64,000 nucleotides of DNA, from the NCBI GenBank assembly GCA_039621445.1, contig CP154956.1:66728257-66792256 (forward strand), read 5' to 3'. This stretch comes from Euglena gracilis. Its lineage: Eukaryota; Euglenida; Euglenophyceae; Euglenales. The position numbers were made by a program, and so were the translations under genes. The notes under the pieces are model-generated. The model did no database searches, had not been told where the DNA came from, and saw nothing but the letters and a program-made list of their open reading frames with translations. Shown here piece by piece: positions 20,440-31,226 of this stretch (the stretch's first letter is position 1; each line of letters starts with the position of its first letter).

Positions 20440-20715
20440 GTGCTTTGCAACCTGATCACGAGGGATATGCCTGTTTGCGGTTGACAAAGAACACTTGCGA
20501 GCAGTATGGCATCCCGGAGGAGCCCACAACCAAGCCCCGCCAGCAGGCAAAGCTCCCGCCCCAACAGCCAGCTGCACCTCCTGTGGTTTACCCCCCGGTT
20601 GCCAGTCATCGACTTCCGGCTGGTGCATCCCCCGTTGTTGATGAGCCGGTGCAGGTGCACGTCAGTGGGCTGCACCCTGCGATGACAGAAGGCCAGGCTT
20701 CTGTGTGGAGGGTGA
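20440..20715 (+). CDS. WW-RRM protein exon: linker and RRM2 start (borders approximate)
   Basis: After TTTGCACCAG (ending 20439) the frame reads through EQYGIPEEPTTKPRQQAKLP and a Pro/Ala/Val-rich linker to VDEPVQVHVSGLHPAMTEGQ. VQVHVSGLHPAMTEGQ matches the start of RRM1 of the same protein (VQLHVSGLDPSIDE), so it is strand 1 and the beginning of helix 1 of RRM2. The exact acceptor is uncertain because the phase from the previous exon is better met by a site further in (near 20475 or 20490). The donor is also unresolved. Confidence 0.6.
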
Positions 20716-21304
20716 TGGCAAGCGCTCTTCCTCCGTTTGAAAAAGGATGCCTTGATGTGGTGAGCGAGGCACAATGGCTTTGCTCTGGTCGGTTGCACGA
20801 AGCAATTGCAGGTTCATGGAAGTCTGAATGAGATGACATCAGAGATTTCTTCCGGTCGTTCAAGAACCGGATTCTCAAGGTCCATTGCACACAGGTCTTG
20901 GCCATTCCTTGGTACAGAAAATGACGTTTCTTTGGTTCGCACATTTTAAAAAGATTCTCCGAATGGGAAAAGAATCCTCCGAATGGGAGGCAGAAAATAA
21001 TATAAAGCAAGGCAGGGGGGAACCTGCGCGAAAGACTTTTTTTGTCCACAATTTTCGCCTACAAGTGCTCCAGGCACGTCCCCCCAGATGCTAGAACAGC
21101 CTCTGGGGAGGCGATAGAGGATGTCGTTTGATTAGCTAGGTTCATTTTTTTGACCTCCAGTGCCAGATCTGTTGCCTTTGCATTCCAATTCGGATCCATT
21201 GGAACGGATCCAGTTGTGCGCGGCAGTTTTTTTTAGGGCAACACCTCCCCCCCCTATTTGCACTTTTCCTTTTCTGTCCCGTTCCGCCAAGCCCTGGTGG
21301 AAAG
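20716..21304 (+). other. Intron of WW-RRM gene
   Basis: No exon recognised. A C run lies at 21247-21254 and a pyrimidine-rich stretch at 21240-21290 leads to the acceptor before the RRM2 exon. Confidence 0.4.
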
Positions 21305-21532
21305 GCCGACAAGGGGTTTGCGTTCGTCCACCTGGACTCCATTCGCGCTGCAAGGGCGGCCATCGAGAAACTGAACGGGCGGAGCGACCGGCAGGGGACC
21401 CGGCTGAGGGTCGACCTCAGCAGCCACGACGCTGTCCGCTACGGCGCTCAGCCCCCCAATGCCACGGCTCCACGGGCACCCCGAGCCCGGCAGGGGCCAC
21501 CAGCACGCCGAGACGCGAATGCTGAGAATCAG
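21305..21532 (+). CDS. WW-RRM protein exon: RRM2, RNP1 and C-terminal part
   Basis: The frame reads ADKGFAFVHLDSIRAARAAI then EKLNGRSDRQGTRLRVDLSS. KGFAFVHL is a textbook RNP1 motif, ARAAIEKLNG is helix 2 and TRLRVDLS is strand 4. A Pro/Ala/Arg-rich linker follows to NAENQ at the donor CAG|GTGTGG (GT at 21533). The exon is GC-rich compared with the surrounding introns. It ends in phase 0, matching the next exon, which starts GSEDDIQLFV. Confidence 0.75.
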
Positions 21533-22312
21533 GTGTGGTCCTCTGAATGCTTCAACCAGAGCTCGGAAATGTTTGGGCGGTGATTAAGGAAACAAAATTT
21601 GAGGTTTGCCGGTCATGAACCATTCGTTGCCTGGACCACACATTCACTTAACATTTCGAAAATGACACCCCAAATATAATCAACTCCTGCAAAATAAAAC
21701 GCGGGTTGCTTAAATTTGGGGGGTGGGTGGGTGGGTGGGTGGGTCCCAGCCAAGCCCCCCCCAGGGGCGGGAGGGGGTCAGGCCAAGTGGGTACCCCGCT
21801 GGGGACGGGGTTTTCCTCTGCTTTCAGCGCAAAGCGCCGAAAATTTTTAAACCCCAAAAGTGGTCCCCCCGATCCCAGCCCCCCCCCCCCCCAGGGGTGT
21901 GTGGGTGGGTCAGGACCAGGGTGTGACGTAGAGCTGAGCTCTTCGGGTGACCACCCCGGCCCGGCCTGGCCTGCCAGCGGCCCAACGGCGCGGCGCGGCC
22001 CGGCCCGGCCCGGCCCGGCGGCCCGGCCGGAGCTCATTTTCGGTTCAAAAACATTTTTTTCCAGGTCCGGGAGCAGGTCCGGGAGGTCCAAAAACATCGT
22101 TTTGGGCAAAAAAAAATTCGATTTTTTTCGATTTTTTTTTACCCGAAAATGCCCCAAAATCCATTGTTTTCGGGCCAAAAACGGGTGTCCGGGGATCAAA
22201 AAACGCTCATTTTCGGCCGAAAACACTTTTTCCGGGTCCGGGAGGCCAAAAAAACATCGTTTTGGGCCAAAATATTTTTTTTCCATTTTTTCCAACTTTT
22301 TGGCCCGATTTT
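21533..22312 (+). other. Intron sequence before the tandem array
   Basis: Contains (GGGT)n at 21721-21746, C runs at 21878-21892, and a GGCCC/CGGCC-rich stretch at 21957-22030. Then a single diverged unit of the 162-bp repeat starts. No exon is seen. Confidence 0.45.
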
Positions 22313-22975
22313 GACCCAAAGTCAATGGGTTGGCGGCCCAAAACGGGGCGCTGGCGGGTCGAAAAACGCTCATTTTCGGCTCAAAAACAGTTTTTCCCGG
22401 TCTGGGAGGCCAAAAAACATCGTTTCGGGCAAAAATAATTTTCCGATTTTTTTCGATTTTTTTGGCCCAGTTTTGACCCAAAGTCAATGGGTTGGCGGCC
22501 CAAAACGGGGCGCTGGCGGGTCGAAAAACGCTCATTTTCGGCTCAAAAACAGTTTTTCCCGGTCTGGGAGGCCAAAAAACATCGTTTCGGGCAAAAATAA
22601 TTTTCCGATTTTTTTCGATTTTTTTGGCCCAGTTTTGACCCAAAGTCAATGGGTTGGCGGCCCAAAACGGGGCGCTGGCGGGTCGAAAAACGCTCATTTT
22701 CGGCTCAAAAACAGTTTTTCCCGGTCTGGGAGGCCAAAAAACATCGTTTCGGGCAAAAATAATTTTTTGATTTTTTTCGACTTTTTTGGCCCAGTTTTGA
22801 CCCAAAGTCAATGGGTTGGCGGCCCAAAACGGGGCGCTGGCGGGTCGAAAAACGCTCATTTTCGGCTGAAAAACAGTTTTTCCGGGTCCGGGAGGCCAAA
22901 AAACATCGTTTCGGGCAAAAAAAAATTTTTCGATTTTTTTCGACTTTTTTGGCCGAAAACGGCCAAGTCGAACAG
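22313..22975. repeat. 162-bp tandem array within an intron
   Basis: Units begin at 22313, 22475, 22637 and 22799, exactly 162 bases apart, with very few differences. Each has 'CCCAAAGTCAATGGGTTGGC', 'CGCTCATTTTCGGCTC' and 'GGCCAAAAAACATCGTTTCG'. Because 162 is a multiple of three, long open frames appear on both strands, but they are a by-product. Single units of the same family occur in reverse at 45.8-46.2 and 47.0-47.5 kb and in part at 5.5 kb. Confidence 0.95.
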
Positions 22976-23340
22976 TGGAAAAAGTGTACAAAATGGCCTA
23001 AATGGCCTAAATTGGCCGAAAAACGGCCGTATCTCGGGCCAGGCGGGGAGTTGCGGTTTACCCAGTTTAGACCCCTTCGCGCGTGAATAACTCGGGCCTG
23101 GCGGGGAGTTGGGGGTCAACCCCGCGTTATTCGGAAACTAGGAATCCAGTCGCTCGCGACTGAAAAATTTTTTTTCGGGAACGGGGCCGGGATCATGGTG
23201 ATAATCCGTGCGTTCTCCAGGTGGCCCCGACCCGGGGGGGGCCGGGGGGGCGGGGGGGGGGGGGAGGGGGGGGGGTCGAAGGGGGGGTTTCGCCGGTGGT
23301 AAGCTCCGCTCTTACCCATAAAGGGATAAGAGCTCAGCGA
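22976..23340 (+). repeat. Dispersed repeat 'R1', plus copy
   Basis: Follows the 162-bp array and contains 'CAGTCGCTCGCGACTG', 'GGGCCGGGATCATGGTGATA', a G-rich run and the small hairpin GCTCTTACCCATAAAGGGAT...AAGAGCTCAGC at 23311-23337. The reverse complement of this whole block occurs at 45120-45370 and again at 46265-46545, each time next to 162-bp-family units. The order is thus conserved and the block is one repeat. Confidence 0.75.
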
Positions 23341-23654
23341 CCCCCAACCCTCCCTTGGGTCCTAAAGACCCCTCTTGTTGGTGCTGGGTTTGGGCAAACT
23401 GACCCCCAGAGGGTGCATTTGTCGTCAGCTGGTGGGCTGGGTTCTGGGCTGACTGGATGGAATTTTTTTTGTGATTGGAGCTTGGGGAGGGATGCAGCTT
23501 TTTTTTTTGCTCCAGGGTCACGAAGTGAATTTATGATGCAGACATCTTAAATTTATCTCAACCCACCCACCCAGAAGCAAATACCCCATCCCCACGCAGT
23601 CACACAATTTTATCAATGCGCCAGATCTCTACCATTTCCTTCCCTTCTGTTCAG
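23341..23654 (+). other. Intron end before RRM3
   Basis: No repeats recognised apart from short T runs. It ends with the pyrimidine-rich CTTCCCTTCTGTTCAG acceptor (23639-23654). Confidence 0.5.
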
Positions 23655-23826
23655 GGCTCAGAGGACGACATCCAGCTCTTTGTGGGCGGGCTTGCCGCGG
23701 ACATCACTGTGGATGACATTTGGCGGTGCTTTTCTGACTGCCCCGTCTCCAAGGTGCACCGCGTCAAGGACAGCCACTGCTTCATCCACCTGCCTGACAT
23801 CAACACCGCCCTCCGCCAGTGCCAGG
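23655..23826 (+). CDS. WW-RRM protein exon: RRM3
   Basis: After acceptor TTCTGTTCAG the frame reads GSEDDIQLFVGGLAADITVD, then DIWRCFSDCPVSKVHRVKDS and HCFIHLPDINTALRQCQADD. IQLFVGGL is RNP2, TVDDIWRCFSDC helix 1 and SHCFIHL a shortened RNP1. The pattern HRVKDSHCFIHL parallels HRLKDTYCFLHF of RRM1, so the domains arose by duplication. Phase 0 joins it to the exon ending at 21532. The frame remains open to a TGA at 23856-23858. Whether the exon stops at a GT near 23820 or ends the protein in one splice form is not decided. Confidence 0.7.
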
Positions 23827-23858
23827 CGGATGACCATCAGCATTTCATTGAAAAGTGA

Positions 23859-24570
23859 CCCCCCAGTTGCCATTATCGCTCTCTTAGCCCTCCTTATCAT
23901 GAGAGTTACGTTCCCATCGAGCTCTTGCGGAAGAAAATCCTTGGTAAAATTTATTTTATCTTACCAAGGACATGCACACATTTACATAAATGCATGTGTG
24001 CCTATGATTTATGTGTGTGCATGTACACACACACATTTTTATGGCAAGTGTTTGCTTTAATACACTCCCCTGGCGCATCCTCCCTGCGGGGAAGAAAGAT
24101 AAAAGCCACCAAACGTTCACCCCACACAAGGGACTGGCCCTCCTTTCCTTTTTTGGGTGATTGAATAGGGTGGGTGCGGGATTTGCAGTGTGGTAGGTCA
24201 GCAGTTAGGTCAGCCCTGCACACAAGGCGAAGGTTCAAGAAGGGAGCAAGGTCGAACTGGGGCCATCCAGCCCTAAAGCTCATGCCTTCATTAACCCCAT
24301 GATACCTTGCCAAATCAAGGTTTTCTTTAATACACCCCGGGAGGTATTGAAGCAAACATTTACCTCAAAATTCTCAAATCAAATATAAACCACCAGACAA
24401 AACACAATACAGAAATTTTTTATTGGAATCTTGTCGAAGGCCTCACACGAAACAAGAAAGATTTTTTGAGTTCACATTTTTGTGATCTTTTGTTTTTTTG
24501 ACATCTGAGCTGTGAATAGAATTTGATGGCGTTGCTTTTTCTTTGTAGAATGGTTTCAGAAAATAATTTT
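23859..24570 (+). other. Probable intron
   Basis: Contains 'ACACACACAC' and 'TGTGTGCATG' dinucleotide-rich sequence at 23970-24040. No supported exon. Confidence 0.35.
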
Positions 24571-24660
24571 GCACAAATTTGGACCAAAGCTTTTGAAGGC
24601 AACACGGAAAGGAGTTCCGCTTCTGAGATCCGTGTCAATGGTCTCCCCAATGTCCTCCTA
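24571..24660 (+). CDS. Possible WW-RRM exon: start of a fourth RRM
   Basis: An open stretch reads TKAFEGNTERSSASEIRVNG then LPNVLLP. EIRVNGLP would fit strand 1 (RNP2) of a further RRM. The sequence ATCCGTGTCAATGGT is repeated at about 24779, after which a CTCAAGAACGGGCAGAAAAG stretch flanked by TTTTCAG and GTATAA (24849-24875) could be a small exon LKNGQKSTE. Splice borders are not certain. It is needed to supply the first half of the RRM whose second half is at 31034-31226. Confidence 0.3.
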
Positions 24661-24669
24661 CCAAAGATA

Positions 24670-24704
24670 TGTGCACACACACACACACACACACGTGTGT
24701 GTGT
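24670..24704. repeat. (CA)n/(GT)n microsatellite hairpin
   Basis: CACACACA... directly followed by GTGTGTGT..., a self-complementary dinucleotide tract between two copies of ATCCGTGTCAATGG. Confidence 0.9.
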
Positions 24705-24987
24705 GCGTGTTTCTTCGTATACCTTATATGTGTGTATGCTTATATATGCATGCACAACATATACAACATATGCATATGATCCGTGTCAATGGTTACCACC
24801 CAATGTCCTTTGTGCCCTATGTCCAATGCTCTTCTCACACTTTTCAGCTCAAGAACGGGCAGAAAAGCACAGAGGTATAAAGTGTACTTTCTGGGGGGGG
24901 GGGAATTGTGTCCATTTGATGTGCCATGGAAGAGTTTGGAATGCTTCACAAATGAAATACCCCCCAAAAAATAAGACCCCCCAAAAT

Positions 24988-25278
24988 AAGACCCCCCCAA
25001 AAATAAGACCCCCCCTGAGACGATCGAGCAAAATCCAAAAATAAGATCCCCCCAAAAATCAGACCCCCCCCCTGACGGCGCAAAGCGCCGAAGTTGGTGA
25101 AATTCTTCCCTGAAAAATCGCCAAAACCCCGATTTCACACACCAAAATGATGAAATTTCAAAAATTTTCAGGTTTTTGAAGTGCAAAAAATCATGCTAAA
25201 TGTCAACTTATTTACACGTCACCAATTTACACGTGGCGCGAAGTGCCGAAGGAAAATTTTTAATGCTTTTGGGAACCT
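24988..25278 (-). repeat. Dispersed repeat 'family B', minus copy
   Basis: Reverse complement of 6148-6432, with GGCGCAAAGCGCC at about 25077 and GGCGCGAAGTGCC at about 25236 as the two hairpins. It starts near several CCCCCCAAAAATAAGA phrases (24960-25065) that look like slippage products of the same end. Confidence 0.65.
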
Positions 25279-27099
25279 GAAAATTTTTTTTCAGGCCCCG
25301 GTCGGTCAAAAAACAAACAATCAAGTTTATGTTCATGTTTTCAACGTCTTTCCCTTGCAAGCCTAATGTCTAACGGACAATCTGATTCTGGGTGAAAGCT
25401 GCATGACACTGCTTTTGATGTGATGCGCGACAAAGAAGGCAGTCGGTGTGGCTCCCGAATTGTCCGAATCGCCCTCAGCAGCGCTGCACAGGCCAGAAAA
25501 AATTTTGATCTCAGTTGACGAGTTCACCGGCATGAAGATTTGTTGTATTTATTTGGTGTTTTTGCAAAATATAGCTGAGTTGTGAAACTCCAGGAATGAC
25601 CTCCCCGGAGTGAGAATTTTTCCAACAATACACAAAACCCTGGGTTTTAACCCCATTTCCTGTTTAACAACTAAAGCGCCAGGTGGTGTTCTGGAGGCAA
25701 TTGCTGGTATTTTTGGGTGGTTGGTGTGCGCATTTGAACCATTTGTAATGGCTGATTTGCGTAGTTGCGCAAGTGGGACCAACCAATGTATTGTGGTTGG
25801 GACTAAAATACTGCGGGGGGCAAAGGGCACTTGTAAACAAAAATTTTCAGGATAAAACCTGGAAGTGTCGTTTATTTTTGTTTGAGGGGTCAAAAAGGAT
25901 CAACTGCCGGTGCCTACAGTCTGGCCCAGAAGGTTGGTCCTGTTAATTCATCTCGCGCTTAAGGATTTGCAAAACTGCAGTAATTCCACACCCTCTAATG
26001 GTACATTGGTGAAATTATGCAAGCCTCCTCCGCTCTCCGCTCTCTCTGATGGGTTGCTTTTCGGTCCTGCTCTGCCTGCAAGCGGTACAATGTCCCACCG
26101 GAACCTCATCGGAAGCCGCAGCTGATTCTGCATCCAGGAGCACCTCGTTTCTTTTTCCCGCTGTTTCTGCGTGTTTTTTGTTTACAATTATTTGAATTAA
26201 AAAGTTGAGCAAAGTTGACATAGTGTTCTGTTCCACTCAATGACGATGTTTAACAAGGATTGTGGCTGGCATTTTATCAAAGCACGGTGCTCCTGATTCT
26301 TGAAGGATGCCGCCCGATGGGACAGTTGAGGACGTGCGTGTCCAGGGATTTTTTTTTTATAAAAAAGAAGTGGTGGATTAGATGGGGGTGGGAGGGAGAA
26401 TCAGGGGATTTTTTTAAGCCAGAGGGGACTGGGGGGGGGCTCCAGCCAGCTGGCACCTTTTTTCCAGCCGGCAGTTCCCAGTTGGGGGGCCGGGGGCCAA
26501 CCCAGCGCACCCAAGCTGAGCCAAAAAAATTCATTTTCTGTATGAAAAAAATTGCTCAAAACAAACACCAAAATTTTCATCTTCCTCGGCGCAAAGCACT
26601 GGAATTTTTTTGGGGGTTCATGGGGGTCCTGGAACCCCCCCTACGCAAAACCACCGCTCGCTTTTCACCCCCCTCCCTTCACCCTGGGGGTCTTCTGAGT
26701 TAAAAAGAAACCTGGTGCAGGGCCAGGGACCTGGCTTACAGACTAATCCACTGAAAACCAAAAAGCAAATTCAAAACGTCAAATGCTTTGGCAAAAAAGA
26801 ATCGGGTGAACATTCTCCCTGGGGTTTTCATAACGGCTCCACTGGTTCCCCAAAAAATAGGCCCAAATTCAGTCAGGTTGGAAGCTTTCAGCCAAAATTT
26901 TGAGTCAACCCCATCAAAAAAACTTCAAACACACTTTGTGGGTGCACAAAAATGCCATTTTTGGGCCTTTTTCAAGTCCAGAAAAATCTTTCCGGATCTC
27001 TTTTATTGTGCCGGATATTTTTTTGCACAGTCCGACCCCCCCCTCCGGGGGTTCAGACCCCCCCCCCGCTCACTCGATACCCGGGGGGGGTGGTCTGGG
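25279..27099 (+). other. Long intron or intergenic sequence, repeat rich
   Basis: Contains a degenerate GTTGGTGTGCGCATTTG palindrome (25718-25800), the 'CCAGCCAGC' repeat at 26440-26490, a shortened hairpin GGCGCAAAGCACT at 26588, and an element end 'TTAAAAAGAAACCTGG' at 26699. Short frames at 25910-26133 look faintly coding, but I cannot assign them. Confidence 0.4.
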
Positions 27100-27300
27100 C
27101 AGGCTTCTTTTTGAATCAGAAGACCCCCCCGGGGGTGGGGGTGGGGGGATGGCCTGTGTATGGGTTTCAACACAAAGCGCCGACATTTTCCACAAATGGC
27201 CTTAGGCAGCCTGATTTTTGGGGGGCCCCCAGGGGAGGACGGGTCCTGCGTCGGGCTGGGTGGGTGGTGGAAGACCCCGGGGAGTCTTGAAAAGAAGCCT
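27100..27300. mobile_element. hAT-like inverted-repeat element
   Basis: CAGGCTTCTTTTTGAA at the left pairs with TTGAAAAGAAGCCT(G) at the right. GGTCTGGG abuts the left end (27092-27099) and recurs at 27301-27308. Same terminal family as 1223-1497. The interior has C/G runs and a half hairpin ACAAAGCGCCG. The exact right border is ambiguous by one G. Confidence 0.65.
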
Positions 27301-28509
27301 GGTCTGGGGCCCAGCCCCAGACCAGGATTCTGGCCCCAGCCCCAGCCCCAATAGCCAACACTAATTCTCTGATGAGGTTTGAAGGGTTTTTCTTTGGCAC
27401 ACAATTGAAAGTTTTAGCCCCCCAAAAATTCAAAATGATGAAAATGAGTGAAAATGGGAAAAAGAGATGGGGGTTTGGGGGTTTTTCCAATCGGTCCTCC
27501 CCCCCAGGGGTGCCATGCCGACATGGGTGGGTGGGAAGATCACCTTTTTGAGAAAAGAAGGGGTTTTGAAAAAAAATCTGCATCCAACCTCCACAAAAAT
27601 TGAGTCTTGGCTGGCTATATCCTTTTTATTATTATTTTTTTGCATTCGCCTGCATTTTGGTATTTTTTTGCATTTTTTTTGCATTTCATTTTTTGAAAAT
27701 TTCTCATTTCATTTTTTAATCTTTTATTATTTTTGCGAGGTTTATGTTCTTGTCAAGGTTTCATCGTTCCAGAAATCTTTTTCGAAATTGTTGGATCCCA
27801 CAGAGTATGCCAAATTTGCTTCTTTCCCTGATCAAGAATATCTCTTTCCAAAAAAACCTCTTTTTATAACATTTTATTCATGTTAATAATAATACAACAT
27901 TTATATTCATTTTCCTGCTTTTTTTGCAATCTTTACCCCCGCCTTCCCGTACAGTCCCCACCCTCCTGGACCGGGGGGTCTGGACCACACCATTGCTTGA
28001 GGTGTGTCCGACCCCCCCCCCCCCGGGAACGGGGTGACTGACTGGTTGTTTCAGAGTGACTGACTGGATTTTGGCTCAAGGGGTGGGGTGGCCACCTGGC
28101 GCCAGAAATTTTTTCGGTTTTGGGCCAAATCCATTGATTTCGGGCTTTTTTGGCTTAGTGGCCAGAGTGACCCCCGGGATATGGGAAGTGGGTGACTGGT
28201 TTCAAAAAGTGATTGACTGGTTTTTTGAAAGTGGAAAGTGACCCCCAGTAAGCAATAATATGACATTCTCTCCAACATTATTTCCATAAAATTTTTGCAT
28301 TAAATTTGTGAAATATGGGAGAAAGAATACAGGAGGTGGGGAGGGGGTTGGGTCGACTGCCCTTCACCCACCACAACACCGTGCACAAAACAAAGCGCAC
28401 TTTTTGAGAAATTGGCAAACACATACACCAGAAAAAATTTTCTGGAGCACAGCACCGGAGAGAGTTTTTTTTGGTTCCCCGTTGGGGGTCCTGCACTCCC
28501 CCCCTCGGT
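27301..28509 (+). other. Repeat-rich spacer
   Basis: No supported gene. Contains a CCAGCCCCAGCCCC run (27308-27350), AT-rich sequence at 27600-27900, and a block at 28030-28250 ('GTGACTGACTGG', 'GTGGCCAGAGTGACCCCCGG') that recurs in modified form at 56.86-57.0 and 52.54-52.6 kb. Confidence 0.4.
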
Positions 28510-28947
28510 CAGGGTTTGATATAAGGAGGGCGTACATGGTTTAGGTGGGGGGGGTGTCCCCCCCACCCCCCCCCCCTCCTGGCCCGCAGGGGGGGGTCCG
28601 GACCACCCCCCCCCCCCGACCTGCCAGGGTGGTCCGGACCGACCCTCGGGGGGGGTTCCCGGGACCCCCCCCAAAAAGGGTCAATTTTTTCCTCCGGCGC
28701 TTTGCGCCGAAAATTTTTTGCATTTTTGGCACATTTTTGCCCAAAAAGTGCCCAAAATGGCACTTTTGGTCGTTTTGGGGGGTCAAAAATTTTCGGCCCG
28801 GCGCTTTGCGCCGGGCCGAAATTCAGCCACCCTGACCGCGCACCTGTTTAGGTGGGGGGGGGTGTCCCCCCCACCCCCCCCCCTCCTGGCCCGCAGGGGG
28901 GGGGGGTCCGGACCACCCCCCCCCACCTGTCCTTATATCGAACCCTG
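28510..28947. mobile_element. hAT-like MITE with perfect 8-bp target duplication, copy 1
   Basis: Ends CAGGGTTTGATATAAGGA and TCCTTATATCGAACCCTG (the middle T reads GTCCTTATATC). CCCTCGGT flanks both ends exactly (28502-28509 and 28948-28955). The interior is C/G tracts, two hairpins (CCGGCGCTTTGCGCCG at about 28694 and a longer one at about 28797) and 'GACCGCGCACCTGTTTAGG'. A second copy in the opposite orientation, with its own duplication, is at 60828-61241. Confidence 0.85.
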
Positions 28948-30385
28948 CCCTCGGTATGAAGGGGAAAGGGGGAGTATGGACCCCCCTCCCCCACAAAACC
29001 TATGCTCACTGAATACCCTGAGGGCAGGGATCCCCCATCCTCCCTCCAAACCGAAGAGGCATAAAAAAAATTCGGTCTGACAGCCAGCCGAGGGTGACAC
29101 TTGTGAAAATTTGTTGAAAGAAGCCTGAATTCCTTTTGAGACAATGCCAAAAAACTGTCATCTTCAGCACTTTTTCCATATTATACAAGGGAAAATTCCT
29201 GACGTTCCAAAATACAATAAAACCAAATCCTAATGCAAAAAGTACACCTCAATTCTGGTGTAATTTGTAATTAAATTCTGGTGTAATTTGTAAATTGTGC
29301 CCACATTTTATTGTATTTCTTTTTCGTCACAATTTTTAATGAATTGTGTCGTTGCAGATGTTGACAGTTGTGAATCTGCCTGTCTGTTGACATATCATCA
29401 CTCTGAGCTTTTTTTTTTAATTCAAATTCATTTTTTTGCAAAATTTTGTGTTTTTGATTTGTGAATTATGCTTTATGTTGCAACATCATAACCCCCTTGC
29501 CCTCCTCTCCCACCATGGGGAGAGATGGCATGCCTTTGATCTTGGGAAGGTCCAACCCTGCCATTTATTGAACCCTTGGCCCCCTCCTAAACAGTGCAGG
29601 GGGGAATTGATAGCCACAATTTTCCCTTTTTCCTGCAATTTTTCCTTCGCCGTTTTTTCTTTCCTCTTTTCCGTTCAGTTTTTCCTTTTCCGCAATTTTT
29701 TTTTCCGCACTGTTTCCAGAAAAAAACATTTTTTTCTGCAATTTTCCCCGCAATTTTCCCTTTCCACAATTTTTCTGCATATGAAACTGAAATGGAAGGC
29801 GAAATGAGTTCCGGCCATTCTTTGAATGTTTCACAAGGGATCCCAGGTGCTTTTTGCACGATTTGATTGGAAATTTGCCAAAAAAGTTGCCAAATTCCAC
29901 AACATTTCTGGACATTTGGGGGCCGGCAAACCAAAAACCTTGGAAGTTGCTTTTGGGGTCATCAGACCCATATGCCCATCAAACCACAGACAAAAGTTTG
30001 ATGGTTTTGCCCAGTATTTTGTTGAAACTGTGTCGTTCTGCTGTATGTCATTTTCTGAGGATGTCAGTTTGATTTCCTTCTAAAAAGCTTGGGGTGGGAA
30101 CGGGCCAGGACTCCCCCAAGCCCCCCCCCCCAGGAACCCAACTTTTTCTTTCTGGAAACTCTGATGCAGGGAAATGGAGCTTCACCCGCCTCAAAAAATG
30201 TCTTTCCGACCAAAACGCAATTTTAGAAGCTTTTCAAGGCCAAAAACCTTTCCTTTAGGGGGGGGGGGGGCGACCCCTCCTGCAGAGGAGGATTTAGAAT
30301 TCCCCCCTCCCCCTTCATTTGATACGCTGCCCCCAACAAGGTTGCAAATTATTTAAATTAATAAATTAATATATATATATATACA

Positions 30386-30422
<37 letters not shown>

Positions 30423-31033
30423 TTCTGTCAGGAGCTCCTCCATTGCCAAAAAAAAATTTGCTGTTTTGGGGGGGGGATTGATATTGGATGCCATGGGGAA
30501 ATTTGCGAAAAATTGCGAAAAAATGCGGAAATTGTGAGGAAAAAATGCGAAAGAATTGTGGAAATTGCGGTTCTGGGAATCAAATTAATACATTTCTACT
30601 GGAGGGGACAGAAAAATTTCTCAAATTTAGCCATTTTTCAAATTTGGTGTAAATTTTAGCCGTTACTCACGCTTTTTTCAACAAAAAGGTCCAAGAACAT
30701 GATTTTTGTAATTTGGGAACATGCTCATTCTGGAAATGTGGAAATTTCAAGTGAGAAATCCAAAAACAGGAAAAATTCCCGAAAATTTTGGTCCAGGTAA
30801 AATTCAACCCAGGATGCGAAATTTTCTAAGTCCGAAATTATTTCCTAGCAGAAACTTGGGGAAAAAACTAAAAAAAACCTAGAAATTGCCAAATAGTGTC
30901 AAAATTTGACAAGGGGCGCAAACGGTCAATCAGTTCTGGGCATCTCCCTTGACCAAGTATATTTGGGAGGAGCCGGTGGTTCATGGGGCCTTGGGACTGC
31001 AACCCCTGCCTCTGTCTTCCTGGCGGACCACAG
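28948..31033 (+). other. Repeat-poor spacer or intron
   Basis: AT-rich. Contains a C/T-rich 'TTTCCTTTTCCGCAATTTTT' stretch at 29630-29780 and an (AT)n tract at 30365-30420. No exon is recognised until the RRM segment at 31034. It ends with CTGCCTCTGTCTTCCTGGCG-type pyrimidine-rich sequence and CACAG. Confidence 0.4.
30365..30420. repeat. (AT)n microsatellite
   Basis: Two AT runs separated by a short ACATGTGC insert. Self-complementary. Confidence 0.9.
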
Positions 31034-31226
31034 CGGGGTGGCCGAGGAGATAACGCCCGGCGACAACCCCGGCGAGTGGTCCGTGGTGGTCAGCGGGGTG
31101 CAGGAGGCACTGGACTGCTACGCCAGCCTCGACGGCAAGTACTTCTTGGGGTCCACGGTGGAGCTCGCTCTCAGCGACGCATCCAGCCGCTGCTTGAATC
31201 TGCCCCCGCGCCCGGAGAAGAAGTAG
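31034..31226 (+). CDS. WW-RRM protein, probable last exon: RRM C-terminal half
   Basis: After GGCGGACCACAG the frame reads GVAEEITPGDNPGEWSVVVS, then GVQEALDCYASLDGKYFLGS and TVELALSDASSRC, and stops at TAG 31224-31226. ALDCYASLDGKYFLGS is RRM helix 2 and TVELALSD is strand 4, so this is the second half of an RRM whose first half is elsewhere, perhaps at 24.6 kb. The exon is strongly GC-rich compared with its surroundings, as are the other RRM exons. The acceptor phase to the proposed earlier exon is not verified. It could also belong to a separate RRM gene. Confidence 0.6.

Noticed and set aside
21648-23090. Very long open frames on both strands (about 447 and 313 codons)
   Set aside because: They follow from the 162-bp tandem array, whose unit is a multiple of three, and from low stop-codon density in its composition. 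The translation is repetitive and the other strand is open as well.
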